Shown here in pieces: positions 1 to 12,300 of a stretch of DNA of 64,000 bases. The number at the start of each line of letters is the position of its first letter. Position 1 is the stretch's first letter. The notes beneath the pieces are model-generated. The model was not told the DNA's origin and did not search any database. It saw nothing but the letters and a program-made list of their open reading frames with translations. Made by a program: the position numbers and the translations under genes. Source of the stretch: Paramacrobiotus metropolitanus (taxonomy: Eukaryota; Tardigrada; Eutardigrada; Parachela; Macrobiotidae); contig NW_026570295.1 in the NCBI RefSeq assembly GCF_019649055.1, positions 186,001 through 250,000 of the forward strand, in the 5' to 3' direction.

Positions 1-225
1 TTTTTCATTTTTCCATACCTCGAACACAACTGGTCGCGCGCTAGCGCGACCGATACTTGTAGTATATATGTTGTTAGTTACGTTTAAATTTTTAATTTGC
101 ATCACATGCACAATCACAAACAAGTACTTAATTTTATTTGTACTGGTTTTATTTGATTTACCATATTTACTAGTTTTCGTTTACGTACGAGTTCCTAACT
201 TTTCTGTCAAAGCATTTCATCAAAA

Positions 226-1566
226 CTATTTTTCTGATTTTTTCTCCATGTGTTCAGATTGTACAATTAAAAAATTAACGAAACGCATATAATTAGCACT
301 GACCAGGGGATTTTCGGAGAAGTGTGCTTCCAGGAGGACTTCATACTGTCCCGTCATATTGTCATCGGGATGGGTGCAGGGCATAATGAATCTCAAGATA
401 TCTAAGAGATCGCGCTGTATCTCGTCGGTAATCTCCACTCGCGCCACTCCATCGGACATTTCAACGCTGTAGCGATGGTAAAAATCCGATAGAGCGTTCA
501 TCACACTGGCCCGGTCGGGTATGGAGGAGTCGGTGATGGGAGGGAGGAACGCGACCATCTGCTGAATCATTTTCACCATGCTTTCCCGGGTATTTGGCCG
601 CTCCATTAATTTACGCAACTCCTGCGATCATTGGAATCTCATAACTCAAAAGCGATTTAAAACATCTTGATATAGTTTAACGCAACGAAAAATAAAAACT
701 GTAATGTAAAAAATTAATAATACTGCGATTTTCCTCGAAAGATGTTATATTCAATCAGTTTCCGATTTTGTATGAGTACTTTTACTCAGCAGGCAAAAGA
801 AAACAAGACAGGCATCAAAAATTGAAGTATTCCGAACAAATTTCATAAATGCAACAATTATTTCGATTTTCCCCCACTTTTTTGCAAGGAAAATGCGTAC
901 TCGATCTATTTCCACCTTCGTATTTTTTTCCTACAATGCTTCTATAAAAAACAAGAACGACATACAGCTAAAATATTTTCAAACTCTCCAAAAATTAAAG
1001 AAAAAATTTTAAACAGACGGCGAAAAATACTCAAACTACAGAAAAGCAGCAGAAAATAAATTATTAACGCAAAAGCCTCCAATTCAGGATAAATTAGAAA
1101 AATATTTTAAAATCACTAAAAATCGTGAAAAAAACTATCTCCATACCTTGTAGAGTTCCAGGACACTGGAGGAGGCCAGAACCCCATCGCGCATCCTGAT
1201 GGCATCCCACGCGGAATCAATAAACGCCTTAACGGTCTTCCGCGATTCCGAGGGATGGTTGGGACTGACAGTTGCCAACGATGCGCGTTTTCCATCGCGC
1301 ACTTTCTGCGGATGCTTGGTCTGGGGATTACTGGTTGCACCGGGACTCTTCTTACTTCCCGTTGGTGCCTGCTGAGCCACAGGTTCTTCCTCAGTCATCG
1401 GGGACCCGAAGGAACGATCCAGTTCATCAGGCCACACTAAACTGTCATTTTCGTCAGCGCCGTTCACAGCTGCATCAGCCACTGGTCCGTCGTAAACGGC
1501 CGCGGCGGGGACGACGTCCTCGGGATCAACAGGATGCTCGTACCAATCCATCCCGTTTGCAGCCAT
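226..1566 (-). CDS. Unrecognised two-exon protein, about 271 aa
   Basis: I do not recognise this family. Exon 1 is 1566-1147, starting at an ATG that reads MAANGMDWYEHP, and exon 2 is 621-226. The donor (AAG|GTATGG) and acceptor (GCAG|GAG) are both phase 0, so the frame is continuous. The first 110 or so residues are acidic and low-complexity (Asp, Glu, Ala, Ser, Pro). The rest looks helical and charged, ending near residues QSEHMEKKSEK. No signal peptide or membrane segment is visible, so it is probably cytosolic or nuclear. The open frame runs upstream of the chosen ATG without another in-frame ATG, so a 5' exon is not excluded. The intron (622-1146) is AT-rich, like non-coding DNA nearby. 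Confidence 0.6.
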
Positions 1567-4500
1567 GATCGATACGGAAAGAAAACTCAAGCTTCCTGAA
1601 GGTGGCGTGGATCGCTGCTCGCAGTTGGCACTATGTCCGAGCGCTGACAATAAAACCAGGTTTTCAGGATGCCTCGAAGAGTGGATGCTGCCACAGTACC
1701 ACACTGCATCAATACAGGTAGATTCTGATTACTGATTACTGCAGGTTTCAAAACGCTCGAATCAAAAATCTTGAATCAAGTCACATGACGATACATGATG
1801 AACTAACCAAAAACTCTGAAATACTGCTACTGAAGCGTGGGGAAAGGAAGGGAATTATTGCTATATATATAGTATTTTTGTAAAATTTCCATTCGAGGCT
1901 TGAGTTGGACGGACTAATGTGAAGTTGTAGGTACGGAAAATAAAAGAAAAATCATGCTTGTCAAGTTCGTGCGCTATTATTGTGGCGGAACCGGAAGTTT
2001 GGCGGAGCACGCATGAACATGATAGATATCCAATTCCATTGCAGCTGATTGCCATTTCCAGTATAGTTTGTGCGCGGTTCATTTGTCCTTACGAGTACCA
2101 CAGCGTTGTATGAATCGGTTGTCTACGTCGTATTAGTTTGATTGGCGGTACAGAAGTCACAATTTTAATTTTTTTGTTGAAGTACAGTATATCTTAGATA
2201 TACTGTACTTCATTATACAGCCTCATCGGCCAGCAGAAACAGACAGCAGTTCATTTAAACTAGCCCATGCCGGTACTAGCTGTTTCCATGATACACGCCG
2301 CATTCCCGCGTTGGATTTGATACTGAAACGCTGGCGCAGACGCTTGTCTCCCGTATCTCGCCTGTTTCCTGTCGTATTATCTTCCCGATTTCGGCTGTCG
2401 TGCAAGAGGCGTCTGGTCCCAAATGCCCAAGTGTTTCGGCGCCTACTGCCCGGAACATGTGGTCTGGTGGGATGTTACGATACTTCGCTACTTTATCGTG
2501 CCCTGCGCGTGCCGCGGTTGCCCCCGCGCTTATCAGTGTTATGATTGTTATCTATGGTACAGAGAATGTACACGAAAGTTGACGAAACTGATACGATCTA
2601 CCGGGCCCCTTTCTTTAGTCTAACTTTAAATAACCTATTACAGCTTTTACACCTAAACTGGAAAGGATAGCTCACGTATGGTAGCGAGAATAGCGGCCCT
2701 CGTCCATATGTGGAAGTTTCCGAATCCGATATTCAACGGGCAATATTCAAGGTACTGTACATATGCATCAATAACAGCAGCATCATATAATTGTATAACC
2801 GCATAATTATGTGGTTCCGCTGCACCAAATACGGCTGGAAATCGGGCAACTTTCCAGCGCTCGTATTGACGCCCGACAGCGAGTCTCATTGGAGATACAG
2901 CGAGGCAATGCGGCGTCAATTATGGGCACAATTGGCGAAGCGGAAAAGCTACCTTGTAAATGAGCTCTGGATGTTAGAAAGTATAGCTTTTTCGCTTGCT
3001 TGTAATGGTTTTCTTTTCGTGATACATGTGTGCCTTGGTTTTTCAAATAAAAAATTTCGAACTACTGTAGGCAGACGACGCCGGGTACCATATGTTCTGA
3101 CAAGGCCCTTATAAATGAAGATTCAATAAACAGGGCTGTCAACAGCCTTCTCGAACCGTTCTTCCTAGATACCGGGAAATTCGCCAAGTAAAAATGTGAC
3201 ACACTAACTGCTGATTACGGGGTGCAGCATATTCAACATATTCAGTTAAGCTGGGTTAAGCTCTGTTGTAAATGTTTCGTAAAATCCTGTAAATACTTTC
3301 GCAAAATACCCATTGTTTTATGTATATACGAAATCAATATCTGGGCATAAAATCCAAGAATTTATGCATATGCGACGGATGGCGTAACAGATGTGATCTG
3401 TAATGTACCTGGTTGTGATGTGTAGTAGGTGATTATGTCGGTGGATATGATTTGGGATTCTGATGCTCTCGGAGGAAGGAATTATGGGGACGCGGGTGCA
3501 TGCCGTGAATACTGAATATCACAACTTAAAGCAGGACAATCTGGAGTTTGGGCATCGCGTAAATTCCGAGAGCAATTGAATTATTGCTCGTCAAGGAGTA
3601 CAGTCAACTGCAAATTGCGCAGGTTATGCTTGAAAAGTTTTGAGGTTGCATGCTATGTAAACACTGCAAGTAAAGTGAATATTATGGCGGTAATGGTACG
3701 TATACGGTGTGTGTAGTGTAAAGTACGGGTTATTAAAAGCATTTTCACCGGAAACAAAGCAGGCATCTGTCTGCAAGATTGATCATCCCGAATTTCGGTT
3801 AAGGGTTGGAGTTTTTTCGCTATCATGATTCATGTTTGCGTTGCATACCGCTTGGCAGCGCCGGTACCTTCTCCACTGATCGAAGGATTATGCAAAGAAT
3901 TACAGTAACTGTTTTGTTAAAATATTATTCTCTTCAAATTAAAGATCAACAAACTATGCCTTTGACCAAGCATGAGCTGAGAGGAGAATTAGACTCGTCA
4001 GTACAACTACACTAACCGCACAACTACCCGTACCTCTGCAGCGGACGCAAAATTCACGTGGTCAGCCTCGGCATACAATAAACCTGCTAGTTTTGTGTCG
4101 ATGGATAATACATTACAAAATTTATTCAGGAAGCAAACGTTTAAAGAGAGAGAATATACAAACGCTACGGAAAATTTAAGTTATTGTTTACGCAAGAACT
4201 TTATCCCAATGCACATATTGTCCAGTTATAAAGTCGTTTGCTGACGAATATGCGCAAATCCAGAGCTCCACCACGGCCGATGTTGTAATAACGATTACTT
4301 AGGCGCCAGACAGTTATTATTACAAGTATCCCATAATCACCGCTTTTCTCCCGTTAACATTTTTCAGCGGTTTTCCGGCTTTCAAACGAGAGCAATTAGG
4401 TCATGTGGGCTGTGCATGTTGTTATTCACCCTAGTAAGCATAATAATTATGACATAAATATGTCGTTAAAGCCGGTACGGCGCGGCCATAATGACCCGTG

Positions 4501-5153
4501 CATTTCTCGAGAAACGGTATCCAGGTATAATATCTGTCTAGGCAAGCGTGCTTGATAAGAGCTGTCTCGCTTAACTCTGAACGGAAGCGTCGAATTTCAA
4601 GTGGCACTCACAAATTGGCATGTTTCTGCAACATGGACAAGAATGTGTTTGTATTACCGCAAAAATGGCAAAGGCACACGTTACGTCTGAACTGTGTTTT
4701 ACACGTACAGTGATCGATGGATGACGTCAAATTGGTCACTGCCCAGTGTCCGCATGTACATCAAGAGTACTTCATATTACTTTTAAAGAGATAAAGAGTT
4801 TATCATGTTTATGTAATATTATTTTGTATATTTTAAGAAGTATTACATAATGTCATCTTAAAGCTGAAGGACCAGGACTATGCAGAACTATCGATAAGAT
4901 GCGTAAGTACGACGTAGGCTGGAGAAGCTGTAAAATGACGATTCATTTCCAGGGCAGTCATAACTTAAGATTTCTCCAAACTGGCGAAAAATATTATGCG
5001 AATGCAGCAAATTTTGTGGGGCTCCCTGGCATTATTTCAGCGACAAACAAAACTCTTTACTGCCATAAAAAATAATCTGCATATAAAGACACCGTAGAGG
5101 AGCAGCACTGAAAGGAGTGGCGTGTGTGATAGCTTATGTTTTGATTTACAAGA
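1567..5153. other. Intergenic DNA, no supported gene
   Basis: About 3.6 kb with only short, mutually overlapping open frames on both strands. A methionine-started, cysteine-rich frame of 66 codons at 2423-2623 (+) has no signal peptide or clear splice partner and I do not call it. A perfect palindrome lies at 2179-2211. Confidence 0.6.
2179..2211. repeat. Perfect 33-bp inverted repeat
   Basis: Two 16-base arms (GAAGTACAGTATATCT and its exact reverse complement) flank a single T at 2195. It lies in intergenic DNA far from either gene. It could be the relic of a small foldback element or a hairpin. Confidence 0.9.
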
Positions 5154-8105
5154 ATGACCTTTTTAAGCTATTTATTAATTTGGCTGCTGACTGAGGGTTT
5201 TTGTTACGGTAAAGTTGCATTGGTATTTGATATACGTATGTCGCTGCATATATGCATATTCTATCGGATAAATTTTGTTATCGTGAAAGTTTAATAGCAC
5301 TTTACATTGATTTGGACAGGAACTGTTAACGTGGACACGCGTTTCTCACGATGGGACAAGAATCGTATTCCATATTGCCTCGATTCCATATTGAGTACAC
5401 AAAAATTATTTTTCTTTCATTCGACATATCCGATAGCTGCTTACAGTCAAGTGACAAAAGATTTTGACTTTACAGCACAAGCGGAACAGATGGCTGTTAC
5501 TAATGCGATAGCGTCGTTTACAAGCTCGCTACCTAATTGTGTCAACTTGGTGCAAGTGGACTGCTCCACCACGGAATATCATCTGAAGTTCACCGCTACA
5601 AGGTTTGCGTTGTGCTATGTGTTTAATTTATTATCATGCCAGATGTAACACTATCATGCTCATCATGATCCTAATTATTATTTTTAGCTGGCTCAGTAAA
5701 AATCAGCAAAATGTTTTATTACAAACTAGCTCGATCTTAATATTTTTGCTAATAGTTGTAACAAAAAGGCAGCTTTTTAAGAAAAATATTGGCAAAACTT
5801 GTTGTAAACGATGATAAAAATTGGAGGATCTGGTTTTAGTTTAGTCTGGTTTTAGTTTTAGTTTATTGGAGGATCTGGTGGCTTCAGAATGGACTGTTTA
5901 CACTGACAGCACAATTTTGCGTAGTGCATGCATCAGTCCATGCATCAGTCCATAAAACAGAATTTTACAATACTTCTATACTTTTTCAAGTGCTGGCATT
6001 ACATGGAGTATTATAACCGTATGATAGCTGGCTTCATATCGTGTATTGGTCGGCCGTTCTGGACTGTTGCATGTTGCAGTTCACAGTCGTAGTCCTCCAG
6101 TTTTCCTGGTCGTACTCCTCCAGTTTTTTTCTGTACACAAACTTATTGACCACCACCAATTTCAATGAGCAGCTCATCACTGTAGCTCGCGATGCCGCAC
6201 AATGCAGCAGCAATCCAATGTGTGTCTTGAAATACCTGACCATCGCGATGGGCAAGCGCAATGAACATCAACGCGGAGATCGTGGAAACTATATTACTGT
6301 GGCAGCCGATAGTATGCTAACTAATACGGTACGCAGGCTGTGAAAATCTATTTTTTTTAAATCAGAAACACAATAACACCTGCAATTTCTTTTTTCAGAA
6401 TGCCTATAGATTATACGCCGGAGCAGAAGCGTTCTGGGGCATGTTTCCTTATGACTACTGCAGTGTAACGGTATGCGCAATAATTTCGTAAGCAACGTTA
6501 AATAATGATTACCCGAAACACATTTTGACTGGTTCTAATTCTCGCAGCACAATCAACCAAGCGACTTTGCACTGACCAATGGACAACCCGCGTTTACTAT
6601 TCAGTCACCGTTTACATGCATTCCCAGGCAGAACAGTATCAGCCAAACCGACTGTAAACTGCTGAACTTAATGTACCAGTGTACCGCCACATGTAACACT
6701 GGTACGGAAAATTCCAAAACCATAGCAATAAAATCTTATTTAATCCAAACCTAATTTGTATTCAAACGAAATGCTTCAGATAGAAATTTATTGTTATTAA
6801 AATACCTAAGCCAACATCAAACTAATTGTAAGTTATATATGCGACACTATTTAAGTTTAGCACGAGCAACCAAACTAAAAGCACTATGTACTGTAATATG
6901 AAAAATGAACATGCATAGATATCATTTTGTCTTGGTTTGTTGGGCATGATATATACTCACAATCTTTTCGTAGTTCCATGTACATCGTCGTTGTGCAGCG
7001 GCACAGGCACTGGAACAGGAACTGGAACGGGCACAGGAACCGGCAGCCAAACCTGTGCTGCGGCTACCAGCCCCACCTACACCGGCCCCACCACCTGCAC
7101 GGCTAACCCCTCCGATCTGGGCTATCCCATCACCGCGTCGCAGGTGATGGCCGCCGACATTACCAACATCGTGGACTGGCACAATAATTATCGCCGCGGT
7201 GTGAATGCAAAAAATATGAGAAAGTTAACCTGGGATCCATGTTTGGCCAGTAGCGCCCAAGCATGGGCCAATCAGTGCACCAACCCCAGCGTAAATGCTC
7301 ATGATGCTAATACGGCCCGAAAAGAATTAACCAGGTACATATTGTTTCCCTAAACCTAATTTTACGGCTTATGTGCATACGAGCATCCTTTTATTCGTGT
7401 AAAAATTGTCAGCTTAGTCGGTAACTGGCAAATGGTCACTGGTTCGTTCTGCGAAGGTTTTCCCGGCGGATGCGGTCAGAATAGATTCGATGGAAGCGGT
7501 ACCTTCGACTCATGGAAATCAGCGGTGGATGGTTGGTATAATGAAGTTGCAGTTTTCACGTACTGCAGCACTACTAATGATGGTACCAAGGTTGGCCATT
7601 ATACGCAGGTGAGCATTAAAATTTCATCAGGACAGGCATCTACGAGTACAAGTGTATAACAGCTACAGAAAACAAGTAATCGTATTTATTGGTGTTCTAG
7701 GGTGTATATAGTCGGATTAAGGGTACTTGAAATATGTATATCAGTATATGCATGATCGTTTATCTTACTGTATTAATCATTTGCAGCTAATATGGGCGGA
7801 AACCTCCCTAATTGGATGCGGCAAAGCTACCTGCAGCGGATCCGGTGTCTATGTTTGCAATTACTGCACACCGTAAGTTGTTACACTGACACATCAGCAT
7901 TCGTTGCAATCACTATAGAATCCTCACTTATAATAGCGTATCCGCTGCTGGAAATTTCGAATTACGGTTCGGTGTTTTTTTCAGGGGAAATGTTCAGGGG
8001 CTGAACCTGTACTGCCCGTACAGCCTCGGCGCATCGGGAACCAAGTGTACAGAATGTTCAACAGGAAGCGGAGGCTGTCTTGCCGGAGACTGTTTATGTC
8101 CATAA
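5154..8105 (+). CDS. Secreted astacin-like (zinc ligands lost) plus CAP/SCP fusion protein, 499 aa
   Basis: Nine exons read in one frame: 5154-5208, 5320-5602, 6124-6328, 6399-6470, 6548-6701, 7007-7334, 7413-7608, 7787-7872, 7985-8105. They sum to exactly 500 codons. Residues 1-18 form a signal peptide. Residues about 20-250 follow an astacin (M12A) domain: RWDKNRIPY at the start, NEHQRGDRGNYI where family members have HExxRxDRD, YDYCSVT at the Met-turn, and a C-terminal SQTDxxLLNLMYxC. The zinc site HExxHxxGxxH is replaced by residues 149-159 KYLTIAMGKRN: all three His and the general-base Glu are gone, so proteolysis is unlikely. A Gly-Thr linker (257-267) leads to a CAP domain (about 296-470) with DWHNNYRRG, VGHYTQ, IGCG and VCNYC, then a short Cys-rich tail. 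It is probably an extracellular binding protein. Confidence 0.85.
6087..6123 (+). repeat. Tandem duplication over a splice acceptor
   Basis: The stretch GTCGTAGTCCTCCAG-TTTTCCTG is followed by GTCGTACTCCTCCAG-TTTT, so the 3' end of intron 2 of the astacin-CAP gene carries two near-identical acceptors. Only the second (AG at 6122-6123) fits the phase-2 end of exon 2. The first would shift the frame. Confidence 0.7.
7002..7046 (+). repeat. Coding Gly-Thr hexamer repeat
   Basis: About seven degenerate copies of GGCACA/GGAACT encode alternating Gly-Thr. The repeat spans the start of exon 6 and forms the linker between the astacin-like and CAP domains. The degeneracy is at third codon positions, as expected for a protein-level repeat. 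Confidence 0.8.
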
Positions 8106-9343
8106 TGCTGTTCGTCGCGTGTGCTCGATTTTTGTGTTCAAATTATAAAAGATATCGCACCAAAGTTGCACCATATAACAACCTTAATCAGTCAGTGGAT
8201 TCAGTCGAAACTATGCTACTGTTCATATTAGTTGTTTCCTCCCGCTAACTGTTCATGTACTTTGGTTCAAATGGAAAGGAAAATAAGAAAATTTAAAAAA
8301 AGGACACCGATAGACAGCGTTACGAAGGTTCCCTGGTTCCCCTTCATTGGCAAACCCCAGTCAACGACCGCCAAGAAAAATCCTTTCCGTTACGACTAAC
8401 CAGTGCTTTGACATTGCAGGCACAGCGCAGCGTATACGAGGTGTGTTCTGGAACGTTGTGTAATCGCATTTTAGAAAAGACCAGTGTGTGTGTGTATGAT
8501 TTGTAGTTAATTACTTACGATTAGTAGTAAAGTTATAGTGCACAAATACTCGTCTAGATCTACGGTCTAATGTTCACATGCTCTATTTTTTTATTAAGAA
8601 AAGGATACCGAATCCTTGCAAAGCTACGAGTTTGTACGAAGAGTCTGCTTTCTGATTGTTTTTCTTTCTTTGCCTTTGCATCTGAGCTCTCTAGAATATA
8701 TTGATTCCTTTCGTGCTTGCTTGTCAATAACGATCCGCTAAAAAGTAAACCAAATCCCCATGCAATATGTGTTATGGGTACCATCCCCGAGCAGGATAGC
8801 ATACGAAGCACGATATAGAGAAGTGCTTTTGTAAACAAACGAATCATGCATTAATTTCTGGAATATTACGCTGGAATCCTTATAATTCTGGTTTTTGGAC
8901 AACAAAAGGTTTGGGCATGTGATTCTTTAGATAAGCAATTCTGAAAAACATGGGTGAAATCTATAAATTAAGAAGAAATCGGTTTGCGTTGCACATGCGT
9001 ATTATTATCGCAAAAAGTAAGTAGCTGCGAACATGCATTTTTATGATTAAGTATACGGCTACGAAACATATGTACATGATGTAGCATGTACCAATGGCGA
9101 AATCTAACCACGGAGTATTTAAACATACATTCAAAATGCTCTTGGTCTTATCATGAGTTTGGAAACCAGTATAACTGTGGAAGTAAACTGCGAAACAACC
9201 GACGCCATATAATCGTATTAGCCACCATGCAACTGTAAAAAGGTCAACGTGACCAACAGCAACCATTAACCAAATCTAACCAAAAGGTCATTCTTCTTCC
9301 GGATCCCTACAAATTAAACGTCACATTAATTATTTGCCACCTT
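8106..9343. other. Intergenic DNA
   Basis: No supported gene. The last 90 bases (about 9255-9343) form the 3' flank of the guanylate cyclase-like gene. A related copy is found at about 16305-16430, so this flank was part of a duplicated DNA segment. Confidence 0.6.
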
Positions 9344-12300
9344 TTAGCGATCAGCCGCAAAATCGTGGTGCGTGACCTTTAATTCCGTGAGGCCCCGACT
9401 GGTCACCGTGATTTGAGAGGGATGCGGCAGTAGTGCCACCGTTTCGGCGGATGTCTGCACTTTGCAACCGGTACTGTGGGATGCCAGCCGGGAGGCTACA
9501 TTCACCGTATCGCCAAACCTGCAACACATAACCTGTGTGATCATATACCTGCAGCACACCTAAATTAAATTTGTTAATAAAAAGGGACAAGATAATTACA
9601 AACAATAACGCGGGCGTTGTGTTCCCACTAATCCGGCCGCGCATTCTCCTGTTAAGCAATACACCGTCACGGTACTAACTGCAGGTTTATCAAGAAACGG
9701 GAGGATATATGTAGCCACCAGAATGGATGCCGATCATAATCTCCAAGCCGGTTTTCCCGAACGCCTTCATAAACACGCTGCGCAGCCTGAGTGCCAGCGT
9801 ACACACTTCCGCAGCGTGATGGGTTCCATTAGGAACCGGAAGACCGCTTACCACCTACAAAATTGTATTGCATCCTACCTTTTTCGTAAATTACATAATA
9901 TAAATTTGGCCAGTAATTTAACGTGTGTTTAACAGGCTTTCAGATAACCCTGTGCTTTTATACAAACAAACCATATAGCAGTCGCTGATGCTCTCCACCT
10001 TGTACACATCGAACGCCGCCGAATAATCATCAAAGAGCGAAAACGCTTCGCCTAGAAACTCCACCACCCGCCACGGGGTGTTCTTGGCGACGAATCCGAC
10101 AAAACCTTCAAAGATGCTGAAGCCAACGGTTACCGAAGGATACAGTTCCGGATCCACGGACTGACCGCTCAGCAGACGCTGTATTATCGCGCTAAACCCA
10201 AACGCAAGCATTAGCCGACACCATTAAAATTAAGGACGTTATTCTCTCCGTCGGACCGCCAGGCCAATTGACCAGCCCCCCAAATTTTCAATGACGCAGT
10301 CGACGAGCACTGTTGTGACCCGCTAAAAGCGGCGGTTTCTCCCGTCTTTACTCGGAAAACCGGTTTATTAACCCCATGCATCACACTACTATGCTTATGA
10401 ACAACAACTCACTAACTTGCGCTTTTAGCAATGCATATGTGGCGGAAAGAGACTGGAGATTATTGCCCCAAATAATTATCCGTTACAATTTTTCACTGGT
10501 TTGATTTATTAATAACGTAACGAACTTTGGCAGCATTTCTTGGAGTAAGCTCTCCGTCAGCTGCTGCTCCCGCTGCAGATGCACAGTCCGCTCCTTAACC
10601 ACCTCTTCCAATTTGCGCGTATAACTATCGGCTTTACGGATCATCCGCTCTACCATACTTTCTCCGCTACCCATACGACGCTGAAAAAACTTCCATAACA
10701 CCTCCGCATCGCGTTGTTCCGGCGCACTGCTCAGGCACTTCTCCACTATAATCAAGCAGTTCGTGTAGTCATCCGACAGCGGCCGATAGGATTTCAGCAT
10801 CCAGTGAATAATGCTGGCAGCCGAATACACGTCGCCGGCCGCTGCGCCCAACGGCGACATTTGCATGAGGTCATCACAGAAAGACAACTTGTGACGGATT
10901 TCCGGGGCGAACCACCGCGCAAGGTCCTCCGCGGATTCCGGGAGTGATGAATGTTTCTCCTGGAGGCAATGGCGTCCGGCTATGGAGTGCAGTCCACAGT
11001 CGGAGATTTTGAGCGTTAGATTCTTGCTGATCATGCACGTGTACGGCGTTACGTAACCGTGGTACTTAAAAACAGACCGGTGTATTGTTCGCATTCCCTG
11101 CAGAATACATAAGAACGTTTACTGACACGTGTTTACTCAGAACATAAACGTCTAGAAATTATTTTTACGTTACTAGTTTACTAGAGTAGTCACAGGACAA
11201 TCCTGACTTACCGCGATGAGGTCATAGGATAACATTATACACAGATCCCAATCTAGCTGGATGTGCTCGATCAGGTCTTTCAGGTGTCCTTTGGCCAGAA
11301 ACTCCAATACACACCATAGCTCATCGGACTGGAAGGCCAGCCCATATAAACGCACCAAATTGGTATGGTCCAGCTGCCCCAGCTATGCAAATAATTATAA
11401 TATAAGGGGAATTTACCTGCTGAGGCCAGCACTCCCTGTACTTGATGCCGTCACCCGCCTGGAGTGTGACGTTACGGCAATACATACGGTTAAATCAGGC
11501 GCGGTACATAAGCACCATGTTTAGCCACAACGTAAAACTCCAGCCGGGTGACGGCAGCAAGTACAGGGAGTGCTGGCCTCAGCAGGTAAATTCCCCTTAT
11601 ATATTGCTTATTTTGCTTATTTTAGTTATTTAAAAATACACAAGTTCTTGCGTGTCAAAGAAAAGTAAAGATTACGACAGTTTTATAACAAGTCAGAAAT
11701 CGTAAAACTCATTTGCATAGTTGAGTTAATTACCCTCCTCAGCTGCTCCTCTTCACTTCGATTGACTCCCACAACTTTCTGTCGTAAGGGAAATTTTTTT
11801 ATTACAACCGGGGAGTTTTTGTACATGTGGCATGGCGTGATCTCCATGTATAAGCTGCTACTGGGTTTGGTGGGGTATATGGACATCCTTCTCTGCGCCT
11901 GTGCACGAAACACATAGATCGTAAAAGGCGTTCATCTTTTCGAGTTATTTCTGACGCTCCATTAATAAATTTTTAATAAATCCATTCTCATACTATAAGG
12001 ATCTTTACGCTTTAGTTGTACTAACGTTGGTCTTCACGACGGTGCTGGTCATGGAATAGCACACATCGCTGATTAAATGCACATCTAGCACCCACCACTG
12101 ACCCGCCGCATGTATTCCTTTCCGCCGGAAATGCCTGACACATGGCAGCAAAGTCATTCATAATGTACTATAAATGATCATCTTTCAGAGGATTATGTAA
12201 GCTCACCATACATACACTGCAGCGACAATCCAGGCAAATATGCTCACTGTCAGGACCGGCGTCAAAACCATCCGCAGTAAATCCGTCGCGGGCGCTACAA

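Noticed and set aside
1255..1568. Plus-strand open frames opposite the first gene
   Set aside because: They are antisense shadows of the GC-richer minus-strand exon 1147-1566 and have no start context or splice signals.
2423..2623. 66-codon Cys-rich plus-strand frame
   Set aside because: Eight Cys but no signal peptide, and other frames in the same stretch are equally open. No family recognised.
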